Positions 1 to 11,429 of a stretch of DNA of 64,000 nucleotides are shown here, in pieces. Numbering within the stretch: the stretch's first letter is position 1; every line of letters begins with the position of its first letter. The stretch covers positions 1,377,501 through 1,441,500 of the forward strand of contig CANJKZ010000783.1 in assembly GCA_947471745.1 (NCBI GenBank), given 5' to 3'. The notes beneath the pieces are model-generated. The model was given only the letters and a program-made list of their open reading frames with translations. It ran no database searches and had not been told where the DNA came from. The position numbers and the translations under genes are program-made. The stretch comes from Closterium sp. Naga37s-1. Lineage: Eukaryota; Streptophyta; Zygnematophyceae; Desmidiales; Closteriaceae.

Positions 1-1846
1 TCTCTGTCTTTGTCCGCTACCTCTAGAAGCCCTGCACGGCGCTTGTGCCAGCAGCAGCAGCAGGCGTGCCTGCTGTGCCTCAAGTCGTCGTTGAAGACCC
101 ACCCTTGGTAAGCCGCTTCTCTGTCTTTGTCCGCTACCTCTAGAAGCCCTGCACGGCGCTTGTGCCAGCAGCAGCAGCAGGCGTGCCTGCTGTGCCTCAA
201 GTCGTCGTTGAAGACCCACCCTTGGTAAGCCGCTTCTCTGTCTTTGTCCGCTACCTCTAGAAGCCCTGCACGGCGCTTGTGCCAGCAGCAGCAGCAGGCG
301 TGCCTGCTGTGCCTCAAGTCGTCGTTGAAGACCCACCCTTGGTAAGCCGCTTCTCTGTCTTTGTCCGCTACCTCTAGAAGCCCTGCACGGCGCTTGTGCC
401 AGCAGCAGCAGCAGGCGTGCCTGCTGTGCCTCAAGTCGTCGTTGAAGACCCACCCTTGGTAAGCCGCTTCTCTGTCTTTGTCCGCTACCTCTAGAAGCCC
501 TGCACGGCGCTTGTGCCAGCAGCAGCAGCAGGCGTGCCTGCTGTGCCTCAAGTCGTCGTTGAAGACCCACCCTTGGTAAGCCGCTTCTCTGTCTTTGTCC
601 GCTACCTCTAGAAGCCCTGCACGGCGCTTGTGCCAGCAGCAGCAGCAGGCGTGCCTGCTGTGCCTCAAGTCGTCGTTGAAGACCCACCCTTGGTAAGCCG
701 CTTCTCTGTCTTTGTCCGCTACCTCTAGAAGCCCTGCACGGCGCTTGTGCCAGCAGCAGCAGCAGGCGTGCCTGCTGTGCCTCAAGTCGTCGTAGAAGAC
801 CCACCCTTGGTAAGCCGCTTCTCTGTCTTTGTCCGCTACCTCTAGAAGCCCTGCACGGCGCTTGTGCCAGCAGCAGCAGCAGGCGTGCCTGCTGTGCCTC
901 AAGTCGTCGTTGAAGACCCACCCTTGGTAAGCCGCTTCTCTGTCTTTGTCCGCTACCTCTAGAAGCCCTGCACGGCGCTTGTGCCAGCAGCAGCAGCAGG
1001 CGTGCCTGCTGTGCCTCAAGTCGTCGTTGAAGACCCACCCTTGGTAAGCCGCTTCTCTGTCTTTGTCCGCTACCTCTAGAAGCCCTGCACGGCGCTTGTG
1101 CCAGCAGCAGCAGCAGGCGTGCCTGCTGTGCCTCAAGTCGTCGTTGAAGACCCACCCTTGGTAAGCCGCTTCTCTGTCTTTGTCCGCTACCTCTAGAAGC
1201 CCTGCACGGCGCTTGTGCCAGCAGCAGCAGCAGGCGTGCCTGCTGTGCCTCAAGTCGTCGTTGAAGACCCACCCTTGGTAAGCCGCTTCTCTGTCTTTGT
1301 CCGCTACCTCTAGAAGCCCTGCACGGCGCTTGTGCCAGCAGCAGCAGCAGGCGTGCCTGCTGTGCCTCAAGTCGTCGTTGAAGACCCACCCTTGGTAAGC
1401 CGCTTCTCTGTCTTTGTCCGCTACCTCTAGAAGCCCTGCACGGCGCTTGTGCCAGCAGCAGCAGCAGGCGTGCCTGCTGTGCCTCAAGTCGTCGTTGAAG
1501 ACCCACCCTTGGTAAGCCGCTTCTCTGTCTTTGTCCGCTACCTCTAGAAGCCCTGCACGGCGCTTGTGCCAGCAGCAGCAGCAGGCGTGCCTGCTGTGCC
1601 TCAAGTCGTCGTTGAAGACCCACCCTTGGTAAGCCGCTTCTCTGTCTTTGTCCGCTACCTCTAGAAGCCCTGCACGGCGCTTGTGCCAGCAGCAGCAGCA
1701 GGCGTGCCTGCTGTGCCTCAAGTCGTCGTTGAAGACCCACCCTTGGTAAGCCGCTTCTCTGTCTTTGTCCGCTACCTCTAGAAGCCCTGCACGGCGCTTG
1801 TGCCAGCAGCAGCAGCAGGCGTGCCTGCTCTGCCTCAAGTCGTCGT
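1..1846 (+). repeat. 117-bp tandem array, 16 copies, of a gene A N-terminal exon
   Basis: The sequence repeats with an exact 117-bp period and almost no divergence. Each unit reads as an 81-nt open segment starting after CTCTAG (27, 144 and so on to 1782) and ending in CCCTTG followed by GTAAG, then a 36-nt spacer. The 81 nt encode 27 codons ending VVVEDPPL. Gene B has VIVEDPPK immediately before a donor at the equivalent place (20361). The units are therefore best read as copies of the last N-terminal cytoplasmic exon of gene A, each with its own donor. A substitution near 793 is synonymous (GTT to GTA). The 36-nt spacer carries an in-frame TAG and is very short for a plant intron, so it is unclear whether more than one copy is ever spliced in. 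The array runs off the left edge. Confidence 0.75.
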
Positions 1847-2180
1847 CGAATTCCCTCCCCTGGTAAAACTCTCCCCTGGTAAGACTCTCCCCTGGTAAGA
1901 CTCTCCCCTGGTAAGACCCTCCCCTGGTAAGACTCTCCCGTGGTAAGACTCTCCCCTGGTAAGACCCTCCCCTGGTAAGACTCTCCCCTGGTAAGACCCT
2001 CCCCTGGTAAGACCCTCCCCTGGTAAGACCCACCCCTGGTAAGCCCCACCCCTTGTAAGCCTCTTCCCCACTGGTGAACCTCGGAGATACTTTACAAAGC
2101 GTTACAGGGCGATAGTGCCCTCCCCTGGTAAGACCCTCCCCTGGTAAGACCCTCCCCTGGTAAGACCCTCCCCTGGCAAA
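1847..2180 (+). repeat. 16-bp donor-containing minisatellite
   Basis: Units close to CCCCTGGTAAGACTCT repeat from about 1855 to 2060 and again at 2117-2180. Each carries a CTG|GTAAG splice-donor-like core. The unit resembles the end of the preceding 117-bp unit (CACCCTTGGTAAG), so it probably arose by further amplification of that donor. Confidence 0.75.
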
Positions 2181-2773
2181 CCTCTCTTTCTCCATCATCC
2201 GCTCCGTTATTTCCCCACTTCCCACCTCCTTCCTCCCCTCCCCCGCCCCTCATCCCCCCAGCTCTACCATCCCTTTCCTCCCCCTCTGCTCCAACTCCCC
2301 TCAGCTCCACCGTCCTCTTCCCTTCCGCTCCGCTTCCCTCCTCCACTATCTCACGACCTAGATTGAATTCCTTTTTGAGAATTCTCAGAAGGAACTCAAG
2401 TTCTGAGATCCGAAAAAATATCGCTGTTTGCCCCTTCCTCCTCGTCCCTCTTCCCTCCTCTATTCTTTCCTACTCGCTCTATGTGCCCCCATTCTCAAAA
2501 GCGGCTCTATGTGCCCCCGTTTTGATCACTGGTTTGGCCACTTCCCCTCCTTTTGAGTCGACGAGTCTTGAGTTTTAAGTCGACTCAAAATCAATTTCCT
2601 CCTCGTCCCTCTCCCCTCCTCTCATCTCTTCTTCTCGCTCTCTCTGCCCCTGTGTTGATAACTGGTCTGGCTACTTTTGAGTCACTTTTGAGAAACCTCA
2701 AAAGTGTTTGTTTTTCCCTCCTTTGACTTGCTTTTACTCGCATGAATTGTCGTGTTGACCTCCCAATGGCCAG
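2181..2773. other. Intron of gene A with pyrimidine-rich tract and palindromes
   Basis: Pyrimidine-rich on the plus strand, with no coding exon recognised. It holds three palindromes of the TTTTGAG family and a diverged local duplication (about 2433-2540 against 2595-2680). It ends at the acceptor before gene A exon 1 (cag at 2771-2773). Confidence 0.6.
2551..2590. repeat. Nested TCGA-core palindrome
   Basis: ttttgagtcgac and aagtcgactcaaaa arms around a short centre, between diverged direct copies (about 2433-2540 and 2595-2680). Related sites: 2373-2390 (AATT core) and 2683-2706 (AAAC loop, 10-bp arms). Confidence 0.85.
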
Positions 2774-5700
2774 GTGCCACGTGGCAGCTACTGGGCGGTC
2801 TTCCAGGCGTTCTTCCTGCTCGGGTGGACTGCATTCGGCGGCCCGTCCGCCCACATCGCCATGTACCACAAGCAGTTCGTGGAGCTGCGCGGGTGAGTGG
2901 AGCTGCGCGGGTGAGTGGAGCTGAGAGGGTGAGTGGAGCTGAGAGGGTGAGTGGAGCTGAGAGGGTGAGTGGAGCTGAGAGGGTGAGTGGAGCTGAGAGG
3001 GTGAGTGGAGCTGAGAGGGTGAGTGGAGCTGAGAGGGTGAGTGGAGCTGAGAGGGTGAGTGGAGCTGCGAGGGTGAGTGGAGCTGAGAGGGTGAGTGGAG
3101 CTGAGAGGGTGAGTGGAGCTGAGAGGGTGAGTGGAGCTGCGAGGGTGAGTGGAGCTGCGAGGGTGAGTGGAGCTGAGAGGGTGAGTGGAGCTGCGAGGGT
3201 GAGTGGAGCTGAGAGGGTGAGTGGAGCTGAGAGGGTGAGTGGAGCTGAGAGGGTGAGTGGAGCTGCGAGGGTGAGTGGAGCTGAGAGGGTGAGTGGAGCT
3301 GCGAGGGTGAGTGGAGCTGCGAGGGTGAGTGGAGCTGAGAGGGTGAGTGGAGCTGCGAGGGTGAGTGAGTGGTGGGGGTTTGTTGCCTTGCCTGGATTGC
3401 TGGTTTGGGGTAAAATGGATAGGATTGATAGAGGGTGATGTGAAGGTCCCCTTGCTGGTCCGCCTACATCGCCATGTACCACAAGCAGTTCGTGGAGCTG
3501 AGAGGGTGAGTAGGAGAGGAGTTCTTTTGAGGCGCCTCTAAGGATAAGGGAGTGGGTGCTGGTTCGGGGTACAGCCGAGGGGCAGTAAGGCTCCTCGCCC
3601 ATCCGTTCACATCGCAATGTACCACAAGCAGTTCGTGGAGCTGAGAGGGTGAGTAGAGGGAGTGCTTGTTTTGAAGCTTCAAGGTCCCCTTTGCCCATGC
3701 GACGAAGGGCCCTTGAGGTTCTCATCTCTAACACCATTTCTCCCATTGACACACTCCCATCCCCTCTCCATGCCAACCCCCACTCCGCATCCTCTCCCTG
3801 TGCTCAGGTGGATGTCAGAGAGCATGCCTTTTGAGTCGACTCAAAAGTCACCTCGTTACAATGGCACACGGCCCATGCCAACCCCCACTCCGCATCCCCT
3901 CCCTGTGCTCAGGTGGATGTCAGAGAGCATGCTCGCAGAGATCTTGACGTCGTTTTTGAGGCGCCTCAAAAACGACCTCAATGCACAGAGATCTTGACCC
4001 TAACTCAGGGAGGGAGTGCTCAATGGTCCTCGGTCCATCCAGCAGCACGCAGATGTCATTCTCCATTGGCATCCTGCACAAGGGCATCACTGGGGGGGCT
4101 GCTGCTTCCATCCACCCAACCCAACCCAACCACTGCAACCAATCTAAACACCGCTTGCTTCCCCTTCTCCTTCCCCCCTCGCTCCGTTTCTTCTCCCCCC
4201 TCTCTATGTTCCTCTCGTCTCCCCTCAGCTGGATGTCAGAAGATGTATTCGCAGAGCTCCTCGCGCTCACCCAAGCGGTGCCCGGCCCATCCAGCACGCA
4301 GATGTCATTCTCCATCGGCATTCTCCAGAAGGGCATCACAGGCGGGCTGCTGCTTTTCCTACCAGCGCAAACACCCCTCAGCCCGTCTTCCCTTCCCACC
4401 GTCCGGACCCTTGTCCCTCCCTCTCGCCCCTCTTCCCACCCTCAGGTGGATGTCAGAGGATGTATTCGCTGAGCTCCTGGCCCTAACTCAAGCGGTGCCC
4501 GGCCCATCCAGCACGCAGATGTCATTCTCCATCGGCATTCTCCAGAAGGGCATCACGGGCGGGCTGCTCTCAGGCGCATTGTTCCAGTTCCCAGGGGCTC
4601 TGATCATGGCCATCGCTGGCTTTGGCGTTGCCAAGGTGAGAGAGATGGCAGAATGGCAGACAGGGCCAGCCTGCACTTGAAATAGGTGACTGCATGAGCG
4701 CCCACCATCCGCCCACCATTCTCCAGAAGGGCATCACGGGCGGGCTGCTCTCAGGCGCGCCCTTCCAGTTCCCAGGAGCGCTCATCGTGGCCATCGCTGG
4801 CTTTGGCGTTGCCAAGGTGAGAGGAAGAGGCGGGGCTCTCTTACACCATCCGTGAGTGAGGTGCCTCAAACTCATCCAGTCTGCTCTGCTCTCAGGCGCA
4901 CTCTTCCAGTTCCCAGGAGGCCTCATCATGGCCATCGCTGGCTTTGGCGTTGCCAAGGTGAGAGGAACGGCAGAATGGCAGACAGAGCCTGCCTGCGCTT
5001 GAATTTGAAATAGGTGACTGCATGAGTGCATAAGTGCATAAGCATCCGCTCACCCTCCTTCATTCAGAAGGGTGTCACCGGCGGGCTGCTCTCGGGAGCA
5101 TTGTTCCAGTTCCCAGGAGCGCTTGAGTGAGGTGCCCTACATGCGCTCCTCTTTACCTACCTGCATCCCTCTGTATCTGTTCTCTCCCCGTTCTCCCAGT
5201 TCCTTATTGACCCAGCGCCCTGGTTGTCCGCACTCTTAGCTGCGCCCTGGCTGCACCACTCTCTAAATCCATCTGCACCCCTCAGTAATTATCTGCACCC
5301 CTCCATACCTGTGCTCCCCCCGTTCGTCCAGTTCCTCATCGACCCAGCGCCCTGGCTGTCCGCGCTCTCAGCTGGGCTGGCAGCGGTCGCAGTGGCGCTG
5401 GTGGCGGAGGCAGCAGTGGTGCTGGGGAAGAAGATGTGCCGCAACAAAGTGACTCGCGTGCTGTGCGTGGCGTCTGCTGTGATTACCTTTTACTATGCCA
5501 CCCAATGGATCTTCCCCACCGTCATCCTGCTTGGTAGGTGTGAACTGGGACGTGTATGGTACAGCATATGAGCTGCTTGGTATGTGTGAAGCTAGACATG
5601 TGCGCTAGGACACGGTGCTTTGTGTGGCATCTCCTCTTCTACCTTCCTTCCCCCCCCTCCGCCTCCTCCTTTCGTTGCTCCCAAGCGGCGTGGTGACCTA

Positions 5701-6930
5701 TATCTCTGAGTGCACAAGCACATTCTCTAACCCTTTCTTCCCGTTCCTCCCTCCTCCCCCTCGGTCACGGTTTCCGCTTAATCATGATGCACACCCTTCC
5801 CCCTCCTATTTCACCTGCAGGCGGCGCGGTCACGTACTTCACGGAGCGCAACAAGCCCATCCCGCCGCAGCGCAGCGACATTCAGAGGCTGGGCGTGTCC
5901 CCGCTGGTGGGAGGGATGCTGCTGGTTCTCCTCCCCCCCCCCCCCCCCCCCCCCTCTCTCTCTCCTGCACGTACCCACGTGGTCTCCTGACCTTTTTCTC
6001 CTCATCTTCCATCTCCCCCACCTCCCCGCCCCCCGCTCTCTTCCTTCTGGCCTTCTCCGCTCATCCTCTTGCTCCCAGGCGGCGCGGTCACGTACTTCAC
6101 GGAGCGCAACAAGCCCATTCCGCCGCAGCGCAGTGACATTCAGAGGCTGGGCGTGTCGCCGCTGGTGGGGGGGATGCTGCTGTTCGCGTGGATCGGCATT
6201 CTGGTCTTTTCCATTGTGTATAAGAACGCCACTAGCTACGAGAAAGCGCCGTGGATCCACTGGTTCGAGGTGAGAGTGACAATGGGGGTGGGCGCCTTGA
6301 TGTATGTAGTGTGTGCTTATAACGCAGGGAATGTGGATCGCAGCGCTTGTGTTTGCCATCGTGTATAAGAACGCCACCAGCTACAAGAATGCACCGTGGA
6401 TCCACTGGTTCGAGGCGAGAGTGAGTGCGAGTGTGATGATGGGGGCATTCAGAGGCTGGGCTGGGCGTGTCGCCTCTGGTGGGGGGGATGCTGCTGTTCA
6501 CGTAGATTGCCATCCTGGTCGGTTCCATTGTCTACGAGAACGCAACGAGCTACGAGAGCGCCAAGTGGATCCACTGGTTGGAGGTGGGTGCGTGAGTGCG
6601 TGTGACGCCTGCCATCAAAATGGGTGTTTGCACGTAGTGTGCATGTGTGTGTTAGCGCCAGCCAGGAGCGCGGATCGCCGTTCTCCTGCTCTCTTCCACC
6701 AGCTACGAGAGCGCCAAGTGGATCCACTGGTTGGAGGTGGGTGCGTGAGTGATGATGAAGGTGACCAGTTGCTGGTGTGGAGTGTGTGCTTTTAGTGCTG
6801 GAAGCATGGATCGCTTTTCTGTTCGGTTCCATCGTCTATAGGAACGCCAGCAGCTACGAGAATGCTGCATGGACCCACTGGTTCGAGGTGGGTGCGTGCG
6901 ACATCTGACATCGGGATGGATGTTTGTGCG

Positions 6931-6994
<64 letters not shown>

Positions 6995-9900
6995 CTGTGT
7001 GTGTGTCTGTGTGTGTGTATGTGTCTGTGTGTGTGCGTGCGTGCGTGCGTGGGTGTTCGTGTGTGTGCGTGCGTGCGTGCGTGGGTGTTCGTGGGTGTGC
7101 GTGCGTGCGTGCGCGTGTGTGTGTGTGCGCGTGCGCACTTAGAACGCCAGACGCATAGGTTGCCATCCTGGTCTTCTCCGTCGTCTACAAGAATAGCCAC
7201 GTGATAAAACTAGTGCGCTGAGACGTCTAAAAACACTACTTTTATCGTGCGCGCACACACTTGAAACGCCAGACGCATAGGTTGCCATCCTGGTCTTCTC
7301 CATCGTCTACAAGAACGCCTCACTCTTTCCCCCTGTGTCAAACACCCCTTGTTATCTCGCTCCTCCTCTCTCGCTCCTCCTCCCATCCCCCCCAACTCGC
7401 CTCCACCGCAGGGCTTTTACCTCATGGGATCAGTGACGTACGGAGGAGGGCAGGTGGTGCTGCCTGCCTGACTGCCTGTATGTCTGTCTGCCTGATTCAC
7501 TGACATCCCTCGTGCTCTCACTCCTCCCTTTTCTCCCCCCCCACCTCTCTCCACTCCACCGCAGGGCTTCTGCCTCACCGGTTCAGTGACGTACGGAGGA
7601 GGCCAGGTGGTGCTGCCTGCCCACCTAACTGAATGACTGACTCACATCCCTGTCCTCCTCTTATGTCTTGCACAACTGCCCTCTGCAGGGCTTCTATCTC
7701 ACGGGATCAGTGACGTACGGATGAGGCCAGGTGGTGCTGCCTGCCTGCCTGCCTGACTCACATCCCTTCGTGTCTTGCTTCTCCTCGTATCTCTTCCGCA
7801 GGGCTTCTATCTCACGGGCTCAGTGACGTACGGAGGAGGTCAGGTGGTGCTGCCGCTGCTGGAGAGTGTTGTGATTGACTATGAGACCGTGTGCCCTCCA
7901 AACGGTGGAAAGGTGAGATTTACAGAGGGGTTGATGCGATGCTGGGGGATTGGAGAGGGGGAAAGGGGGGGGGGACTCACCAGGGCAGGTGGTGCTTCCG
8001 CTGCTGGTTGTGATTGACTATGAGACCGTGAGAGTGGTGGGGCAAGCAGGCGACTGAGAGACTGTGGTGAGTCAACTCACGTGTGATTAAGGCGGGTGCC
8101 GGTTCCTTGCTTTGTCTAGAAAATTATGGTACCAGCACTTGGTCAAGTATCGACACGTGTCTTGCTGCACGTCTTCTGCACGTGCCCCTAAAATGTATGC
8201 CTGCATGGAACACGACGTGGCATGCATGTGGCATGGGTGTGCATGTCATGTGAATCATGATGTGTTGGATGTAACATGGGTGGGGTATGAATGTGTGTGA
8301 TGTGACATGAATGTGCATGGGATGTGCATGGTACCCATGGCAGTGCGTTCAAGTGGAGGCCAACACATCATGGGTAACTTCGCAGCAATTCCTCGCTGGA
8401 CTCGCGCTGGCACAGGCCCTGCCTGGTCCACTGTTCAACTTCTCCGCCTACATTGGCGCCATTGTGAGTCCTCTGCTTGGGTCCTGGCCCACATGGGTCC
8501 TGGCCCATGCAATGCATACGGATCAACACTCAGACACAGGCCCTGCCTGGTCCTCTCGTCAACTTCTCGGCCTGCATTGGTGCCATTTGAGTCCGTTGCA
8601 TGGGCGAGTCATTGCGAATGTATTGCATGTGTTGCATAAATGTGACGGGCCATCATGGATATCGAGTGTTGGGTGAAGATTCTGGTCGTGATGGCCCATC
8701 ACATTTATGTGATGGCATCTTCACCCAACCAGCATCTTCATCATGTGTGGTGTGGTGTCGTCCTGCACTTCTGATGTGCACCCTCCCAGCACTCTGCACA
8801 TTCCAATACCCATGCCCATGCCCATGCCCATGCCTGTGCCCATGCCCATGCCAATACCCTGCACAGGTGGGGGGGATGGGCGGGGTGATAGCATGCTGGT
8901 TCGGCCTCTTCTCGCCTGGCATTCTCACAATCTATGGCATCATGGCCTTCTGTTGTTAATCCTTCCCCTCGCTTCACCCTTTGTACACATTCGATTGCCC
9001 ATGCACACCCACCACACAGGTGGGGGGGATGGGCGGGGTAATAGCGTGCTGGTTCGGCCTCTTCTCGCCCGGCATCCTCATCATCTACGGGGTTCTGCCC
9101 TTCTGGGGCAAATTCCGCAAGTGGAAGCTGTAAGTTTTAATTTTATTTCTTTCTTTCTATTTTATTTTTCCTTTTTCTTTCCCTTTTTTCCGTGTCATGG
9201 CTGCTATTCCTTTTTTCTTTCTTTCTTTCTCTGTAGCAGCTGGAAACTCAACATTCGTCTACTGTCTATGTAAAAAAATTTCCTTTCGACATCGCAGGTA
9301 CAAGCGTGCGACACCGGGCTTCAACTCAACCGCTGTAAGTGCGCCTATACTGTGTGCATTGTTGTATCCCGTTAGTATCGCATGGTTCTGCCCCCATCTC
9401 AAATACGACTCATGCCGTCATGTCAACGACTTCCCATTGGCTCATCTGAGCGTTTGTGTTTTTTCTTGGAGGTTCAAGCATTTCCCGTTTCCTTATAAAT
9501 GCCTTCTTAGTTGCATTACCTCAAGCCATGCAGTACCTGCTGCCATGCACCATCTACGTCGTGTGTTACCTCACCTCCAGATTAACCTCTTCTGGCTGTC
9601 AGTTTCTCCCTCGGAGGGAGTTTTTGAGAATTCTCAAAAACTCCCTGCAACTACCTCACCTCCAGATTAACCTCTTCTGGCTGCCAGTTTCTCCCTCGGC
9701 CTCACATTTGAGAATTCTCAGAAGTGACTACCACTCGGCCTCAAGACGCACAAAGACAGCCCCTTTCCCTCCCCCACCTGTCCCTTCCATTCCTCCCACC
9801 CCTTCCGTCCCCTTCCTCTTTGCCTCCCGCACTTCTCTCACCCTTTCCAGATTGGTCTCATCTGGGCGTCAGTGTTCTCCCTGGGCCTCAAGGTGCACAA

Positions 9901-10557
9901 AGTCAGCCCCAACCCCATGGCGTCACTCTCAAGGGGCCTTGCTGTTGTTCTAACCCTCACACTGTGGGCCCTCAACCCTTTCCCGCCCTTTCCCCATTCC
10001 CCCCTCCCCCGGAATCTTCTCAGATTGGTCTCATCTGGGCGTCAGTGTTTTCCCTGGGCCTCAAGGTGTACAAAGTCAGCCCCTTCCCCATGGCGTCACT
10101 CTGCATTGCCATGATTGGATACGCTTCTACCAATTTCCTCAAGGTACGTTGATGTGTTACAGTTACTGTTTTGAGCCGACACGTGTTTTGAGCCGACTCG
10201 TGTTTTGAGTCGACTCAAACCCTACCAATTTCCTCAAGGTACGTTGATGTGTTACAGTCACTCTGCTCAGCCGTTCTTAACAGTGAATCATGTGTAAGTT
10301 GCTGTTAGTCATTTTAAAGGAGTTACACTGTTACACATCCAAGAAGGGGCCCTCTATTTCTGTGGGTGGGATCTAATTTTGTAACATCGCGATGATTACT
10401 TGACAGCCACCAGCTACATCCCTTCTGGGTCTATCACACCTGATACCTGCTATGTGTCTGTGCTTGTCGTTTGGTGTGATTTCAGATCCCTGCTCCGCTT
10501 GCCATCGTAGGTGGGGGAGCACTAGGGGTGGTAGCATGGGCCACTCACATGCATTAG
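2774..10557 (+). CDS. Chromate transporter family protein, gene A (5' end outside the window)
   Basis: A CHR-family (Chromate_transp) integral membrane anion transporter, two-domain form. In characterised members these carry chromate or sulfate across a membrane; the substrate here is not known. Exons that join in frame: 2774-2892, 4446-4635, 5332-5533, 6079-6269, 7802-7912, 8344-8463, 9020-9129, 9298-9334, 10024-10143, 10486-10557, stop TAG at 10555. They total 1272 nt (424 codons including stop). Gene B has ten exons of exactly the same lengths (119, 190, 202, 191, 111, 120, 110, 37, 120, 72), which is the strongest support for these boundaries. The first domain has [18 protein letters not shown] and the second [17 protein letters not shown], the paired glycine-rich signatures of the family. 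All junctions are GT-AG. The N-terminal region lies in or left of the 117-bp array. Extra truncated exon copies lie in most introns. Confidence 0.88.
2893..3360 (+). repeat. 18-bp splice-donor array after gene A exon 1
   Basis: Exactly 26 units of 18 bp close to GTGAGTGGAGCTGAGAGG follow exon 1, with AGAGG/GCGAGG variants. The unit is the exon 1 3' end (GTGGAGCTGCGCGG) plus its own GTGAGT donor, so the window shows 27 consecutive donor-like sites. In the exon 1 frame any downstream donor would read through a TGA, so only the first preserves the protein. Confidence 0.9.
3454..3655 (+). repeat. Two truncated copies of gene A exon 1
   Basis: The segments around 3462-3506 and 3605-3652 repeat the 3' half of exon 1 (encoding [14 protein letters not shown]) with the GTGAGTAG donor retained. 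They lack a proper 5' exon part and read as pseudo-exons. A palindrome at 3524-3542 lies between them. Gene B has the same arrangement at 20.9-21.1 kb. Confidence 0.8.
3524..3542. repeat. GCGC-core palindrome in gene A intron 1
   Basis: cttttgaggcgcctctaag, slightly decayed. It lies between two exon 1 copies. Gene B has the corresponding decayed form ttttgatgcgcctcaa at 20959-20974. Confidence 0.85.
3828..3847. repeat. TCGA-core palindrome between 58-bp direct repeats
   Basis: Perfect 20-bp palindrome. The 58 bp at 3770-3827 recur at 3875-3932. Confidence 0.95.
3949..3976. repeat. GCGC-core palindrome between 13-bp direct repeats
   Basis: Perfect 28-bp palindrome. cagagatcttgac is present on both sides (3936-3948 and 3986-3998). 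Confidence 0.95.
4716..5130 (+). repeat. Three 3'-part copies of gene A exon 2
   Basis: Segments at 4716-4815 and 4893-4957 repeat the end of exon 2 (LLSGALFQFPGA to GVAK) and keep the AAG|GTGAGA donor. A third at about 5068-5128 is degenerate. All lie in intron 2. Confidence 0.8.
5199..5260 (+). repeat. Partial copy of gene A exon 3
   Basis: Repeats the FLIDPAPWLSAL start of the exon at 5332 and then diverges. It has no donor and is probably a pseudo-exon. Confidence 0.7.
5819..5930 (+). repeat. 5' copy of gene A exon 4
   Basis: Begins after a good cag acceptor and encodes [16 protein letters not shown] like the intact exon at 6079. It breaks off into a poly-C run (5935-5954) without a donor. 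Confidence 0.75.
6325..7317 (+). repeat. Five or more decayed copies of the gene A exon 4 3' part
   Basis: Copies of the segment encoding W-I-AILVF and KNATSYE..PWIHWFE lie at about 6328-6419, 6450-6582, 6654-6735 and 6795-6887. Shorter fragments lie at 7145-7200 and 7270-7317. Several keep a GAG|GTGGGT donor. The 6450 copy has TAG in place of the tryptophan codon (cacgtagattgcc). They are pseudo-exons in intron 4. Confidence 0.8.
6926..7136 (+). repeat. GT microsatellite
   Basis: Long GT/GTGC dinucleotide tract with CT and GC interruptions, inside the gene A exon-4 duplication zone. Confidence 0.95.
7412..7745 (+). repeat. Three truncated upstream copies of gene A exon 5
   Basis: Each starts after cag (7411, 7564, 7688) and repeats [18 protein letters not shown], then stops at the same place without a donor. 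The third has an in-frame TGA within the GGG motif codons. The intact exon is 7802-7912. Confidence 0.85.
8532..8590 (+). repeat. Copy of the gene A exon 6 3' end
   Basis: Repeats the LPGP..NFSAYIGAI region with substitutions and a lost donor (catttgagtc). Confidence 0.75.
8867..8955 (+). repeat. 5' copy of gene A exon 7
   Basis: Follows cag at 8866 and repeats GGMGGVIACWFGLFSPG. It diverges before the donor. The intact copy is 9020-9129. Confidence 0.8.
9567..9940 (+). repeat. Copies of gene A exon 9, two of them palindrome-linked
   Basis: Copies begin at about 9582, 9664 and 9851. The first two are 48-bp direct repeats (9567-9614 and 9652-9699, one mismatch) separated by the perfect 32-bp palindrome 9615-9646. 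The 9851 copy is longer but lacks a donor. The intact exon is 10024-10143. Confidence 0.85.
9615..9646. repeat. AATT-core palindrome between 48-bp direct repeats
   Basis: Perfect 32-bp palindrome with outer arms AGGGAG/CTCCCT. A weaker AATT-core copy follows at 9703-9726. Confidence 0.95.
10203..10219. repeat. TCGA-core palindrome between 36-bp direct repeats
   Basis: 36 bp covering the gene A exon 9 end and donor (10128-10163) recur at 10223-10258. Two imperfect ttttgagccgac pieces precede the palindrome. Confidence 0.93.
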
Positions 10558-11429
10558 CTTGCACTTGTTGTTGTTGTTTTTTTTTTTTTTTTTTTTTTTT
10601 TTTGCTTGTTCCTTGCATTTAGTTTATATGCTTACATGTATACCACACGACAAGATTGTGGATGTTTGCTCTGAGTCCTTGGCAATAATTAATTTATGGT
10701 TAGACTACATGCATGTGAAGATCCCATCTATCTTTCTTGTGTAGCATTTTCTGTTAGCGAAGAAAAGGGCTTCACAGTAACATTTTCCGGAATTCTAGCT
10801 GAGGGCGCACAAGTGCATGGCGCGCGGAGTCTGGGATACTTCCAAGTGCTCAGGTTCACAGTGCGAGGAGTCGGGCTGAACTCGAGGTCGTATGCTTAGT
10901 AGCTGAAAATGTACTCAGGCGGTGTTTTACTAAGTCAGAAGCTGTTCTCTGCTCCAAGGCCTGAATCTCGCTCTACCTTCTGCAGTTTTCACGCACGCCC
11001 TCGGCCCTCAATACCCCGGGGCCCGTGACAATGCACTCCCCTCGGAACCAGATTCGAGATTTGCTTGCTGGTCTCCGTTCCACCTCTCCGTGTATCAATC
11101 ACTCTGCTTGCTGTCTCCTGGCTAGCTTCTTCTGGTGATGTTTCTTGGCCTTTTGGTTTGTTCCTGTGCTGCTCGGCTCGCGTTAGAGCCGTCGTTAGAT
11201 CCGCATTGTGTAATAACGTGCTCGATCTTCCATCTTGCGTGGAGTGCGCCTTCACGGTCAACTCGAAGTCACCAGTAGGCGTTTTGGGTTACAGATCTAC
11301 AACACTGAGCGAAAGACGTACTGGCCTAGCCTCTATTGAAGCAAAAGCTACTGAGCATTTGTGCAGATCCGTCCACTTTCAGAATCGACGGTTCCTTTTG
11401 TTCCTCCAGTGGGTCCGTAATTCAATCCT
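10558..11429. other. Intergenic region between gene A and gene C
   Basis: Starts with a poly-T run (10577-10602) just past the gene A stop. No exon or RNA gene recognised. Presumably the gene A 3' flank and the gene C promoter/5' UTR. Confidence 0.5.

Larger units (their letters stand above)
3808..4350 (+). repeat. Three incomplete copies of gene A exon 2
   Basis: Copies of the WMSED exon begin after cag at 3807, 3912 and 4228. The first is cut by the palindrome at 3828-3847. The second is cut by the palindrome at 3949-3976 and resumes at 3986. The third ends without a donor near 4350. The intact exon is 4446-4635. Confidence 0.8.

Noticed and set aside
1..1846. Centromeric or subtelomeric satellite
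   Set aside because: Only 16 copies, and the unit encodes a peptide matching gene B next to a donor, so exon amplification explains it better. A satellite role cannot be fully excluded because the array leaves the window.
3828..3847. Palindromes as restriction-site or cloning artefacts (SalI, KasI, EcoRI sites)
   Set aside because: Arms extend well beyond the 6-bp sites, cores vary, and flanking duplications are native sequence.
6703..7204. Cys-Val and His-Thr-rich frames
   Set aside because: Translation of a GT microsatellite.
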